A DNA stretch of 64,000 nucleotides from Pseudomonas prosekii (GCF_900105155.1 NZ_LT629762.1:496001-560000); one strand, 5' to 3'. Shown: positions 17,690 through 27,480, numbered from the stretch's first letter. Notes: generated from the letters alone by a model not told the origin. Numbers and translations: made by a program.

Positions 17690-18205
17690 ATGGCTACACC
17701 AGCGTACATGTCCGTCACTGGCGAAAAACAAGGTCTGATCACCGCCGGCGCTTTCACTGCCGATTCGGTTGGCAACACCTACCAGGAAGGTCACGAAGAC
17801 CAGGTCATGGTTCAGGCTTTCAGCCACGACGTCATCATCCCGCGTGACCCGCAGTCCGGCCAACCTACTGGTCAGCGCGTTCACAAGCCAGTTGTGATCA
17901 CCAAGGTCTACGACAAGGCTTCGCCACTGCTGCAAGCCGCTCTGACATCCGGCGAGCGCATGAGCGAAATCGTTATCCAGTGGTATCGCACTTCGGCCCA
18001 AGGGACCCAAGAGCACTACTACACCACCAAACTGGAAGACGCGATCATCGTCGCCATCAACAACAAAATGCACAACTGCCAGGATCCGTCGAACTCGCAC
18101 TTCACGCACCTGGAAGAAGTACAGTTCACCTACCGCAAAATCACCTGGACCCACGAAGTATCCGGTACTTCGGGTTCCGATGACTGGCGTCAACCAGTCG
18201 CTTAA
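17690..18205 (+). CDS. hcp: T6SS tube protein Hcp
   Basis: A 171-residue Hcp-family protein: starts 'MATPAYMSVTGEKQG', with 'GHEDQVMVQAFSHDV', 'HKPVVITKVYDKASPLL' and 'YRKITWTHE' near the end. Hcp hexamers stack into the inner tube of the type VI secretion machine and carry some effectors. AAGGAG precedes the ATG. The gene begins an orphan locus with vgrG and effector genes; no T6SS structural genes are in the window, so the machine must be encoded elsewhere. Expression probably depends on RpoN, judging by the upstream sites. Confidence 0.93.
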   Translation: MATPAYMSVTGEKQGLITAGAFTADSVGNTYQEGHEDQVMVQAFSHDVIIPRDPQSGQPTGQRVHKPVVITKVYDKASPLLQAALTSGERMSEIVIQWYRTSAQGTQEHYYTTKLEDAIIVAINNKMHNCQDPSNSHFTHLEEVQFTYRKITWTHEVSGTSGSDDWRQPVA

Positions 18206-18337
18206 TCGCGGCTGACCGCTTCAAGCATCGGCCAGCTCTGCTGGTCGATGTTGTTTACGCCCCTCCAGAATTTCGCGTCCGTTGACCCGGTTTCCGGGTG
18301 TCGACGAGCGCAGTAAGCACTGCACAAGGAACAAGGG

Positions 18338-20431
18338 ATGTTCGCGCCGGCCAATCAGACTCACTTTGCCCTGACTATCGAAGGCCTTTCCAACGATCTG
18401 CAGGTTCTTGCCCTGCAAGGCCGGGAAGGTATCAGCCAGCCGTTTGTGTTTGAGGTGGATCTGGTCAGTGAGCAGCCGTCGCTGGACCTCGAAACCCTGC
18501 TGCACAAACCGGCTTTCCTGCAGCTTTCGCCCGATGGCAGCGGCATCCACGGCCAGATCTATCGCGCCGCCCAGGGTGATTCCGGCAAACGCCTGACCCG
18601 CTACGCGGTGACCCTGCGCCCGCAACTGTCCTACCTGGCGCACCGCGTCAACCAGCGCATCTTCCAGAACATGACCGTGCCAAAAATCATCGGCAAGGTC
18701 CTCGAAGAGCACGGCCTGCAGGGCAACGCCTACGAGTTCACCCTCGGGGCGACGTATCCCGAGCGCATCTACTGCGTTCAATACGATGAGTCGGACCTGC
18801 AATTCATCCAGCGTCTGTGCGAGGAAGAAGGTATCCACTACCACTTTCAGCACAGCACCACCGCGCACAAACTGGTGTTCGGCGATGACCAGACGGTGTT
18901 CCCGAAACTTGCGCCATTGGCCTACCTGCAAGACTCCGGCATGGTCGCCAACGACCCGGTAATCAAGCGCTTCGACCTGCGCCTGGAAACCCGCACCAGC
19001 CGCACCACCCGCCGCGACTACGACTTCGAAAAACCACGCCTGACCCTCGAAGCGGAAAACCGTGGCGACGCCCTGCCCGACCTCGAAGATTACGACTATC
19101 CAGGTCGCTTCATCGACCGCGAGCGCGGCAAACATCTGGCCAAACGCGCCCTCGAACGCCACCGCAGCGACTTCCGGCTCGCCGAAGGCAAAAGCGATCA
19201 ACCGTTGCTCGTCAGCGGCCACTTCCTGGCCCTGACCGAACATCCAAAAGCCAAATGGAACGACCTGTGGCTGCTCACCGAAATCTTCCACGAAGGCAAA
19301 CAGCCACAAGTGCTGGAAGAGTCGGTCACCAGCGACACCACCGCGCTTAAAGATGACTTCCACCAGGGTTATCGCAACCGCTTCCAGGCCACCCCGTGGG
19401 ACGTGCCGAACCGCCCGCCGCTGAACCACCCGAAACCGCGAATCCTCGGCAGCCAAAGCGCCGTGGTCACTGGGCCAAAAGGTGAAGAGATCCACTGCGA
19501 CCAGTACGGCCGCGTCAAAGTCCAGTTCCATTGGGACCGCGAAGGCCAGGCCGACGACAAAACCAGCTGCTGGCTACGCGTCTCCTCCGCCTGGGCCGGC
19601 GCCCACTACGGCGGCATCGCCATCCCGCGCATCGGCATGGAAGTGCTCGTCACATTCCTTGAAGGCGACCCCGACCAACCGCTAATCAGCGGCTGCCTGT
19701 ACCACAAGGAAAACCTCGTCCCCTATCCACTGCCGGCGAACAAAACCCGCAGCACCTTCAAAACCCTGAGCTCCAAGGGTGGCGGCGGCTACAACGAACT
19801 GCGCATCGAGGATAAGAAAGGTCAGGAACAAATCTTCCTGCACGCCCAGCGCGACTGGGATGAGAACGTCGAGCACGACCAGAAGATTCGCGTCGGGAAC
19901 GAGCGGCACGATACGGTTGAGCAGAACAGCTACACGGAATTCAAGGCTGAAGAGCATCACACGGTTTATGCGGATCGCAAGGTCGAGGCGCGCGCCAACG
20001 ACCACCTCACGGTCGGCGTTAACCAACACATCAAGGTCGGCACCGGCCAGTTCATCGATGCTGGTCAGGAAATCCATCTCGACAGCGGCCTGAAAGTGGT
20101 GATGGAAGCGGGCACTGAATTAACCCTGATTGGCGGGGGAAGCTTCATCAAGATCGACGGCAGCGGTGTAACGCTGAGCGGGCCGGTGATAAATATGAAT
20201 TCTGGCGGCAGCGCCGGTAATGGCACAGGCGCTGCACCGATTCTCCCGACACCACCTAAACCCGCAGACACCGCGCCGGTCGGGCAGACGTTGGGCAATG
20301 CACCGGTAAACGATGCCGCACCGAGAAAAACCCCAGGTGAAAAAGGCGCAGAAGCTCTAATCGTCGATGTCTGGGGTGACCCTGAATTGGGCAGCCAATT
20401 GCAACTACTGGGCCCGGAGGGCAAGGCATGA
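18338..20431 (+). CDS. vgrG: T6SS spike protein VgrG
   Basis: A 697-residue VgrG. The N-terminal gp27-like part covers about residues 1-370 ('FALTIEGLSNDLQVLAL', 'CVQYDESDLQFIQRLCEEEGIHYHF'), the OB-fold about 385-470 ('HCDQYGRVKVQFHWDREG', 'GIAIPRIGMEVLV'), then gp5-type needle repeats to about 610. The last 85 residues form a Pro/Ala-rich extension that likely serves effector loading, not a known enzyme domain. A short hairpin (18285-18299) lies in the gap after hcp. The stop overlaps the effector start by 4 bases, so the spike and its cargo are made together. Confidence 0.94.
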   Translation: MFAPANQTHFALTIEGLSNDLQVLALQGREGISQPFVFEVDLVSEQPSLDLETLLHKPAFLQLSPDGSGIHGQIYRAAQGDSGKRLTRYAVTLRPQLSYLAHRVNQRIFQNMTVPKIIGKVLEEHGLQGNAYEFTLGATYPERIYCVQYDESDLQFIQRLCEEEGIHYHFQHSTTAHKLVFGDDQTVFPKLAPLAYLQDSGMVANDPVIKRFDLRLETRTSRTTRRDYDFEKPRLTLEAENRGDALPDLEDYDYPGRFIDRERGKHLAKRALERHRSDFRLAEGKSDQPLLVSGHFLALTEHPKAKWNDLWLLTEIFHEGKQPQVLEESVTSDTTALKDDFHQGYRNRFQATPWDVPNRPPLNHPKPRILGSQSAVVTGPKGEEIHCDQYGRVKVQFHWDREGQADDKTSCWLRVSSAWAGAHYGGIAIPRIGMEVLVTFLEGDPDQPLISGCLYHKENLVPYPLPANKTRSTFKTLSSKGGGGYNELRIEDKKGQEQIFLHAQRDWDENVEHDQKIRVGNERHDTVEQNSYTEFKAEEHHTVYADRKVEARANDHLTVGVNQHIKVGTGQFIDAGQEIHLDSGLKVVMEAGTELTLIGGGSFIKIDGSGVTLSGPVINMNSGGSAGNGTGAAPILPTPPKPADTAPVGQTLGNAPVNDAAPRKTPGEKGAEALIVDVWGDPELGSQLQLLGPEGKA

Positions 20432-23400
20432 GCAGTTTTAACGACAAGCCCATCAGCGAAGGGACTCGCAAAAAAACCGAATACGAGAACAAGCAGAAAT
20501 CGCGATTGGCGCTGAACGTTCAACGCACCGATGGCAGCATTCTGCAAATTCAGATAATGGTCGACGCCAAGACCACCCAAGAAGAAGAAAAGTATCAGCA
20601 CAATACGATGTTGGCCGTCACTCCGCTGGCGCGACTGCCGGGACATGACAAGCTAAATGAAACGTTACAAGGTGCTCTGCCGCGCCCCGGTCGCATCTAC
20701 GTGTTCCTGAAGAATAAATTGTGGCGGGAACTGGAAGCAGACGGTAAAGGCCAGCTGTTCGAAGTAGACGTGGCCCACTGGCGCAAAATAGCTGAGAAAA
20801 AGGGCGATGCAGACAAGCGCGATCCGGTATGTATCAAACAGCATTTGATTCTGGTGCCTATGTTTCTACAGGGTCGATTCGTTGGCGACCAACTGAGCAT
20901 GGCCTACAGCGAAGTGCCGTGGACCTGGGAATACATCGAGTGGCTTGAAAAGGACTCGGGACGGATCAAGGCGCGCAGTCAAAACATGGCGCCGGCCTGG
21001 GCGGCGACTGCGGGTGAGACGCAGCACTGGAAAGCTTCTTTGATTTATCCAGCGACGCCTGTGAAGAGTCTGGTCAAAGGGTTGCGAGCGCGCGACTTCA
21101 ACATCGAAAGCGCCCTGGAAGATCCTGCAGATTTCACCCCTGAGTTCTCCGCGTTCAAACCTGATGCCCTGATTCTGCAACTGCAACAACGCAAACAGGA
21201 GCTGGCGGTGAAACTCAAGCGCCCTCCGCCAGCGGCGCTACCCACTGCTGAAGCCGGGACAGACGTGCTGGCCCCGAACAAATTGCGAGACTACCCTCAT
21301 TTGGTGGGCATGATTCTCGATGATCCATTGTTCGCCTTGCGCCATACAACTTCTCGAATTCGTGATTGCGTTGATTACTTGCAGACGCTAAACGCGTTGG
21401 TACCCCACGAACCTCATGGGCGCTATGCACAGGTGCTCTACAGCACCCTCGCCGGTCCACTCGCCAAACTTAGCGACGAGGTCGACCTGCCCAAATTGCA
21501 GAAAGCCGTCTTCGAAGAAGCTCGTGAGAAGTGTCGTGAAAAACTGGCGCAACGATTAACTACCCTCGTAGACCTTCTAGACAAGAAACTGCACCCGGTG
21601 CTGCTCGACTGGAGCTACAGTCGCAACGAAGCGCTGCTGGAACCTTATTGCCTGCTGACCGAAGCGCTTGATGCGCTGAACCAGGTCCCCAACCGCAGTG
21701 ACGCCATGTATACCGGCAAGGGCTACCCAGAGCTGATCGGCCCTATCAATCGTCTCGTACAAGGCCTGCTCCAGGGTCAGCACCCGTTGGGCGCCCTGAT
21801 GCTGGCAAAAACCGCCGACCAGCTACCCGACCTGGTTAAACGTCTGAAAACCCTGCGCGACAGCGGTAAAGAGCCAATGCCGGAAGCTATGGGCTTAAGC
21901 ACGTTGATGCTGACGGCATCCCTGACGGGTGAAGTCGACCAACCCAGCGCCGGCAAAGGCTTTGCGTATTTTCTCGCCGACTTACTCGATAACTTCGGTG
22001 CCAGCGTCGTGGCCCAGATCGGCCGTTTGTCGCAGGATGCGTCGAAAATTCAGCTTGATCGATTATTCTCCCCCACATTCGTGACCCTGGCTGCGCTCTC
22101 GCCAAAACTGGCCGAGATCAAGTTAATGCCGCAGGGCCAAGCACTGGCTCAGAACTACGTGGTTGTCGGGGTCGAAGGTGCAGGACTGCGCGGCGGACTC
22201 ACCGACGTTGAACGGCAGGCCCTGACCCGTAAAAGCTACCGTTATGCGACGCTGCATGACCAGTCCGGCACAACCGTGGGCAGTACCAGCCCACGCGGTT
22301 CTGGCGCAGGGCGCCCTACGTTGCGCGATGTCACGGTCATTGCTATCCCTAAAGGGAATGCAGACTTGGCCAACTACAGTACATTCCGGGTTCGTTTCGG
22401 GGCTGTGACCGAGACGATGGAGAAGAACAAAGCTGTACCGACGTTGATGGTGGCGTTTGCGGCTTATAACCTGTGGGTGCAGATTAAAGCATATGACGAT
22501 CTTAAGGCGGGGGGCGAATGGGGTCGTGGGATAGTCGGGGAAATAAGTGCCTCGTTGGACTTGCTGGCAGCCCTCGGTAGCCATAGTAAATTACTGTTCG
22601 GCCCAACCTTTGAACACCAACTGACCAAACCCCGCTTTAACGTAGAGAAAATTTCTACTCGTTGGGCGAAAAATCTCAAAATGCAGACTGGCAGCCCGAA
22701 ACTACCGCTACTTCGAACTGTAGGAGGTGTTGCAACCCTTGGGGGAGCAATATTGAGCGGCTGGGACAGCTACCGGTCGCTGAATCAGGGAGATACGGAT
22801 GCAGCCGCAGCCTATGGCGTAGCCGCTGTCGGAAGTGGCCTATGGAGTGCATATGGCTTTGGACTAATTGTTAATCCTTACGCCCTTGTGGCAGGTGTTG
22901 TGTTAACTATCGGTGGTACCATCGCAGCCAATATATTGACCGACAGCGACATGGAAATCGTAGTAAAAAAAGGTCCATTCGGTCGACAGTTTGCCGAAGC
23001 AGGAATACTGGATCAGGCCTTGGGCAATAGCCTACGTTTCGCTCACTTGAAAGACCAGCAGATTGCCTACCAGCAATTGCTCGGCATTATTGGCAAACCG
23101 CAAATATTCGTACAGAGATTGGCCGACTGGCAAAAAAAAGCACCAGCCGCTCACCGCAAGACATTGCAAAAAGCTGATAGCGATCGTGCGCCACTGCCCG
23201 ACTCGGGGATGCAATGCGTAATGCCCGCAAAACAACCCCTAACAGAGCAAGACTGGGTCATAGTTCTCTCTTCTCCCCTTCTGTCGATGTTCGAGAATGA
23301 CCAACAATTTCAGTTAATCGCCCAGGAATTCCAGAGCAGTCTGCGCATAAATGGCCTATTCGATGTAAAACGCTATCATCGTGTCCCCGCTGCTGCCCCC

Positions 23401-23700
23401 AAGATAGCAGCGCTTTCACTGGATGCCACTAGCGTGCTTTATATTCTTCCAGCCCGTCTACCCGTTGCTCAACTCAGCCCTCTGGATCGCTACAATGTGC
23501 GCGTGACTCAGGGCCTGAAAGTCAGTGCTCAGTTTGTACTAAGTGCAGATGAAGCAAGCGAATTGTTGGTTTTGCCTCAACCTAGCCCTAAAAGCTGGTC
23601 AGCCTTCACCCCAACCAACCGCCGCCTGCCACCAGACAATCTGCCGACAGATAAGGCGCCACCCTATTGGCAGATCGAAACCACTGAGCTCTCTGTATGA
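20428..23700 (+). CDS. Large T6SS effector, VasX-like (BTH_I2691-type) with membrane segments
   Basis: A 1090-residue protein translated from the vgrG stop (ATGA). The N-terminal part with 'ALPRPGRIYVFLKNKLWREL' (about residues 87-106) resembles the VasX/BTH_I2691 effector N-terminus, by memory of the family. The middle is mainly helical. Hydrophobic stretches lie at about 669-690 and 759-777, with a long one at 791-836 rich in Gly/Ala, consistent with a colicin-like pore-forming region. The tail is soluble. Such effectors disrupt the target cell membrane. Position after vgrG and before a membrane protein of probable immunity function supports this. No lipase, nuclease or peptidase motif was seen. 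Confidence 0.75.
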   Translation: MSSFNDKPISEGTRKKTEYENKQKSRLALNVQRTDGSILQIQIMVDAKTTQEEEKYQHNTMLAVTPLARLPGHDKLNETLQGALPRPGRIYVFLKNKLWRELEADGKGQLFEVDVAHWRKIAEKKGDADKRDPVCIKQHLILVPMFLQGRFVGDQLSMAYSEVPWTWEYIEWLEKDSGRIKARSQNMAPAWAATAGETQHWKASLIYPATPVKSLVKGLRARDFNIESALEDPADFTPEFSAFKPDALILQLQQRKQELAVKLKRPPPAALPTAEAGTDVLAPNKLRDYPHLVGMILDDPLFALRHTTSRIRDCVDYLQTLNALVPHEPHGRYAQVLYSTLAGPLAKLSDEVDLPKLQKAVFEEAREKCREKLAQRLTTLVDLLDKKLHPVLLDWSYSRNEALLEPYCLLTEALDALNQVPNRSDAMYTGKGYPELIGPINRLVQGLLQGQHPLGALMLAKTADQLPDLVKRLKTLRDSGKEPMPEAMGLSTLMLTASLTGEVDQPSAGKGFAYFLADLLDNFGASVVAQIGRLSQDASKIQLDRLFSPTFVTLAALSPKLAEIKLMPQGQALAQNYVVVGVEGAGLRGGLTDVERQALTRKSYRYATLHDQSGTTVGSTSPRGSGAGRPTLRDVTVIAIPKGNADLANYSTFRVRFGAVTETMEKNKAVPTLMVAFAAYNLWVQIKAYDDLKAGGEWGRGIVGEISASLDLLAALGSHSKLLFGPTFEHQLTKPRFNVEKISTRWAKNLKMQTGSPKLPLLRTVGGVATLGGAILSGWDSYRSLNQGDTDAAAAYGVAAVGSGLWSAYGFGLIVNPYALVAGVVLTIGGTIAANILTDSDMEIVVKKGPFGRQFAEAGILDQALGNSLRFAHLKDQQIAYQQLLGIIGKPQIFVQRLADWQKKAPAAHRKTLQKADSDRAPLPDSGMQCVMPAKQPLTEQDWVIVLSSPLLSMFENDQQFQLIAQEFQSSLRINGLFDVKRYHRVPAAAPKIAALSLDATSVLYILPARLPVAQLSPLDRYNVRVTQGLKVSAQFVLSADEASELLVLPQPSPKSWSAFTPTNRRLPPDNLPTDKAPPYWQIETTELSV

Positions 23701-24926
23701 CCACGCAAATGGATACTCCTTACGCTGTCGGTGCCTACCGCAGCAACAGTCATGAGCCCTTGCCTCCTCCAAAGTGGCCGGAAGATTCGAATCGCTCAGG
23801 GGCATTTGATACCCACCTTGCTTTTGGTAATTATGCCAACTTGGAACCGGCGATGGAGGTCACCACCCAGGTTCAAGGTGAAGAACAGACGATTTACCAG
23901 CGACAGCAGGAGCAAGGAAAAAGGGAAGAGGTATATTGCGATGCTAGGCGTTGGTGCTTTCAAAACTCAAGTAAGATCCCACATCTACTTTTCGTACTTA
24001 AGATAGTGTGTATTTCGTTTATATGGGTACCGTGGACCGTTTGGATCTTCGGATCAATCAAGCCGGAGCTTGGCCATGGAGCACCGGAAAGTGGCGTCGC
24101 ACTTTTAATTGCGCTTCTCGCTGTTGCTTTAATGCTAACTTCTCTAACGCTATATATGACAGGAAAAAAAATAGTCCACTACCTACAGGTTAGTGGATTT
24201 ATTGCCAGTGCCACCATTGTGCTTTGGCTTAAGGGGTCTCTCTTGGGCAACAGCAGTATGCAGACTGCGTTATGGGCCGGTGCTTTCCTTTATTTCATCG
24301 CGACCATCGGATCAGATGCTCTGCTCTGGCTCCACAGCAAAATAAGCACCTATGACGGCAGCGAATTCAACCGCATCGACGGCATGCTTCGCTTCAAACG
24401 TCGGTTCCGCCGCCAATTCGTTGCACCCTTTGAAGAGTTCGACCCAGTGCTGCAATTGCTACCCAGCGGTTATGGCTCCCACGACTACGCCCTCTGGCTA
24501 CACCACCGCTATACCGATAATAAGATTTGTCTGGCCACCAAAGTCCACTCCTTGGGCCTCGACCAGGCGAATGCCTTGGCTTTCTGGGATTGCCTGCAAC
24601 GTTACATGGACGTCACGCAACCGCTGCCCGACCTGCCAGTGCTGGAGCAAAGTCGCCACCTCGACCCGGTAACTTCCGCCTACGACGGCAAAACGGGCCG
24701 TAACCCGAGACGCTGGCGCGACCAATCGGAAAAGGGTTGGCTGGCGACAGGCTTCAAACAATTGACCCAACAATTGCAGCAATACCCTTGGCAAAAACAG
24801 CCCTGCATCATCAAGGCCCGTATTGATCCGTCGCTGAGCATCGAAACTTACTACCGAGCCCAAGAAGCCAAAGGCATTCAGGCGACGCCGAAGGCCGACG
24901 ACTTTGATGATGTTCATCGCGGTTGA
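23697..24926 (+). CDS. Four-helix membrane protein, probable immunity protein (divergent DUF6708-like)
   Basis: A 409-residue protein starting in a 4-base overlap with the effector stop. Four hydrophobic helices lie at about 94-119, 134-155, 165-184 and 190-211, followed by a soluble C-terminal domain. That domain has 'MLRFKRRFRRQFVAPFEEF' and 'AFWDCLQRYMDVTQPLPD', the same order of motifs as in the downstream proteins ('IRFNRQRREV' and 'LWECMRSYME'). I therefore read it as a distant member of the same family, protecting the cell against the VasX-like effector. The function is inferred from position and topology only. The stop is followed by the first hairpin repeat. Confidence 0.6.
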   Translation: MTTQMDTPYAVGAYRSNSHEPLPPPKWPEDSNRSGAFDTHLAFGNYANLEPAMEVTTQVQGEEQTIYQRQQEQGKREEVYCDARRWCFQNSSKIPHLLFVLKIVCISFIWVPWTVWIFGSIKPELGHGAPESGVALLIALLAVALMLTSLTLYMTGKKIVHYLQVSGFIASATIVLWLKGSLLGNSSMQTALWAGAFLYFIATIGSDALLWLHSKISTYDGSEFNRIDGMLRFKRRFRRQFVAPFEEFDPVLQLLPSGYGSHDYALWLHHRYTDNKICLATKVHSLGLDQANALAFWDCLQRYMDVTQPLPDLPVLEQSRHLDPVTSAYDGKTGRNPRRWRDQSEKGWLATGFKQLTQQLQQYPWQKQPCIIKARIDPSLSIETYYRAQEAKGIQATPKADDFDDVHRG

Positions 24927-24939
24927 ACAGTAAAAGCTC

Positions 24940-24991
24940 AAAGGGGGCAGATTTATTTTCCTACACTAGAAAATAAATCTGTCCCCCTTTT
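24940..24991. repeat. Island hairpin repeat R1
   Basis: AAAGGGGGCAGATTTATTTTC, a short loop, then GAAAATAAATCTGTCCCCC and TTTT. A near-perfect inverted repeat of over 20 bp, ending in T's like a terminator. First of about nine copies confined to 24.9-39.1 kb. Confidence 0.85.
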
Positions 24992-24992
24992 G

Positions 24993-25142
24993 CTGGCACC
25001 CAATGGCGAATTATTGAGCCCCGATGGTGAAATCGTCACCTTGCGCTCCGGCGAACCAACCCCAGAACTTGATCGGGCCAGCATTCACCGCCTAGGTCCG
25101 CAACAGAACCCCTGCTATTTGAAACCCAAGGACAAGGCATGA
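24993..25142 (+). pseudogene. Orphan C-terminal tip, 49 codons
   Basis: An open frame with no start, beginning exactly where hairpin R1 ends and finishing at TGA inside the ATGA overlap with the next gene. It encodes 'LAPNGELLSPDGEI' and ends 'CYLKPKDKA'. The coupling to a probable immunity gene suggests it is the last piece of a lost effector or adaptor whose front was replaced. Family not recognised. Confidence 0.5.
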
Positions 25143-26056
25143 CCTCAGCCACATCCGGCAGCCGCAGAGGACCGCTCTCGCGAGAGGACTATTTGGCACC
25201 ACTGGCCGTTTCTACAGGGCAAACGCCAAAGGATGTCCTAAACACCATTTGGCGCAAGAACGACGTTTGCCTTGACATCGGTTCTTACAGTATTGGCTCG
25301 GCAGTGATGGTCATTTGGCCGGTACTGCTTTTCTGTATCTGGCTTATTCATCACGAGCGCAATTCCGTAATTTTCTGGGAAGCATTGGCCCTTTCGCTTT
25401 TCATAGTTGGCATTCCCATTCTCCTAGTACTGAAAGGTTTAATGAGTCCCGTACCGCCTCCAATCCGCTTCAACCGTCAACGCCGCGAAGTATGTGTGCC
25501 ATTCAAAGATGGCCGATACTGGATCGTGCCTTGGGAGCAGGTTACTGCCCAAGCAGTAGCGATGGACTCGGTGGGGCAGCACGGCAAAACCACTCAAGGT
25601 CTATTGGTAGTGGGCTTCCGCAATCCCGATCCTGATGCGCCGGAGAAGGAGCGCGACTTCAGTCTAGGATTCAACTGCGGCGGTGGCGAAACGGCTATGA
25701 GCCTTTGGGAGTGCATGCGCAGCTACATGGAGAAGGGGCCACATGCGATCCCGGATAGCCGATTGGGACGAAAGCCATACGCCGAGACACAGATCGGCTC
25801 CATCGTAACCAGCTTTTTCAAAGGCGACTTTCTAGACGTATTGCACGGGTTATTTTTCGTTATTTTCCTAGGAACATACTGGGCCGAAAAATTGCAAAAC
25901 TGGAAGCTCGCCCCACCACCTGAGCTGACCGATCCCGCCATCGTCGAATGGTCCCAACCGCTTCCCCCCGACCAATGGGCCAAACGCTCACCAGAGTTGG
26001 AGTCGGCCATAGCTCAGCGGGAGACAGAGCTGGAGATCGAAGCACAAGTCGCGTGA
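25139..26056 (+). CDS. DUF6708-like membrane protein 1, probable immunity protein
   Basis: A 305-residue protein. Two hydrophobic helices lie at about 52-71 and 80-104, then 'IRFNRQRREVCVPFKDGRYW' and 'LWECMRSYMEKGPHAIPD', the marks of the DUF6708-type family (name from memory), and a further hydrophobic segment at about 233-252. It begins in an ATGA overlap with an orphan tip and is followed 45 bases later by a close paralogue. AAGG before both starts is conserved ('CCAAGGA.AAGGCATGA'). Proteins like this occur next to T6SS effectors; immunity is inferred, not shown. Confidence 0.65.
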   Translation: MTSATSGSRRGPLSREDYLAPLAVSTGQTPKDVLNTIWRKNDVCLDIGSYSIGSAVMVIWPVLLFCIWLIHHERNSVIFWEALALSLFIVGIPILLVLKGLMSPVPPPIRFNRQRREVCVPFKDGRYWIVPWEQVTAQAVAMDSVGQHGKTTQGLLVVGFRNPDPDAPEKERDFSLGFNCGGGETAMSLWECMRSYMEKGPHAIPDSRLGRKPYAETQIGSIVTSFFKGDFLDVLHGLFFVIFLGTYWAEKLQNWKLAPPPELTDPAIVEWSQPLPPDQWAKRSPELESAIAQRETELEIEAQVA

Positions 26057-26100
26057 CCCCCAACTTGGGAACCAAACTATTAGAAAGCCAAGGATAAGGC

Positions 26101-27044
26101 ATGAACTCAGCCAAACCCGGTAGCCGCAACAGACCGCTCTCACGAGAGGACTGCCTGGCACCACTGGCCGTTCCGACAGGACAAACGCCCAAGGATGTAC
26201 TCAATACGATCTGGCGCAAGAACGAGGTATTTCTTGACATAGGCTCCTACAGCATCGGTTCTTTCGTCATCGTGCTTTGGCCTGCACTGCTTATCTTTAT
26301 ATGGTTAACCCAGGCGGTTGGTTTTGAGGGACTGAATGCTGCTTACTGGTATGGGTTCATGTGTTTCTGTGGGGTGCCAATCTTAATCCTCATCTACATG
26401 TTGAGCCGTCCGGTCCCTCTCCCAGTGCGTTTCAACCGCCAGCGCCGCGAGGTCTGTGTGGCATTCAATGACGGCCGTTACTGGATCGTCCCTTGGGAGC
26501 AGATTACTGCTCAAGCAGTAGCAATGGACTCCGTCGGTCAGCACGGTAAAACCACCCAAGGCCTATTGGTCGTGGGCTTTCACAACCCAGATCCAGATGC
26601 CCCCGAGAAGGAACGAGACTTCAGCTTGGGATTCAATTGCGGCGGCGGCGAAACGGCCATGTGTCTCTGGGAGTGCATGCGCAGCTACATGGAGGTTGGG
26701 CCTGAAGCCGTTCCGAAGTGCAATTTTGAGGGCGAGAATAGCCAAAAAGGCTTGACCGGCTGGACCTTTAGTATTTTGTCCGACGCATTGAAGTCCGCTG
26801 TCAAGGGCGACTTTAAATCGGCAATTAAAGATGTTTTCTTCACCGTCTTTTAGGTGCTCCCTTAGGTTTTTATTTGCAAGAACGCAAGCTGGTTCCGCCA
26901 CCTGACTTGACCGCCCCGGAAATAAAAGAATGGTCCCGAGCACTCCCGGCCGAGCAGTGGGCCAAACGCTCTCCGGAGCTGGAAGCAGCCATTATTAAGC
27001 GTGAGGAAGAATTGAAAAACAAAGCAAGGTCCGCAACACCCTAA
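26101..27044 (+). pseudogene. DUF6708-like protein 2, frameshifted
   Basis: A close paralogue of the previous gene, sharing long identical stretches ('GRYWIVPWEQ', 'AVAMDSVGQHGKTTQGLLVV', 'CGGGETAM'). The frame ends early with TAG at 26851-26853 after 250 residues. One extra T in the run of four T's just before would restore a frame running on through 'LGFYLQERKLVPPPDL' to 'AEQWAKRSPELEAAI' and TAA at 27042-27044, matching the C-terminus of paralogue 1. It is either a recent one-base loss or a sequencing error in a homopolymer. The truncated 250-residue form may still be made. Confidence 0.75.
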
Positions 27045-27085
27045 ATTAAAAGTCGAGAAACTTGGAAAAGAAAGGGGACAACAAC

Positions 27086-27139
27086 AAAAGGTGACAGATT
27101 TATTTTCCGTTTATTCGAAAATTAATCCGCCCCCTTTTT
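27086..27139. repeat. Island hairpin repeat R2
   Basis: AAAAGGTGACAGATTTATTTTCC, short loop, CGAAAATTAATCCGCCCCCTTTTT. Same family as R1 with several substitutions. Confidence 0.8.
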
Positions 27140-27161
27140 GCTCTTGGAACCGAGCATCTAC

Positions 27162-27480
27162 GTGCCTAAGAAAAAATATGATCGGTTGCCTCATGCATGT
27201 GATATCGAGAGAGAACCGGGCACTGAGATAATCTACTCATCGCCAAAGCCAGTGATGACTGGAGTACAGCCCTATAGTGCACACCGGTTGCACCACTAGG
27301 CCGATGAAGTGGTCTCAGACTTTGTCATTTCCCGAGGAAGCTTTGAGTTGATGGAACGAGCCTGAGTCGGCGCGGTAATGTTCCTGTTGATTTTTATTTT
27401 TTTACTACAGGGATATGATCCTGTATAAGACGAAATTCAGAACCATTTTGGAGCAGCTGGCTGGACTTTTTACAAGCAGA
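27162..27480 (+). pseudogene. Decayed DUF6708-like gene, N-terminal part
   Basis: Nucleotide similarity to the gene at 28845 is plain over its first 320 bases ('GATATCGAGAGAGAA', 'GGAAGCTTTGAGTT', 'CAGCTGGCTGGACTT'). The frame is broken by at least two stop codons (one TAG in place of a Tyr codon, one TGA) and by changes around the first membrane helix. Similarity stops abruptly near 27480. From there to about 27625 nothing is recognised. Confidence 0.75.
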
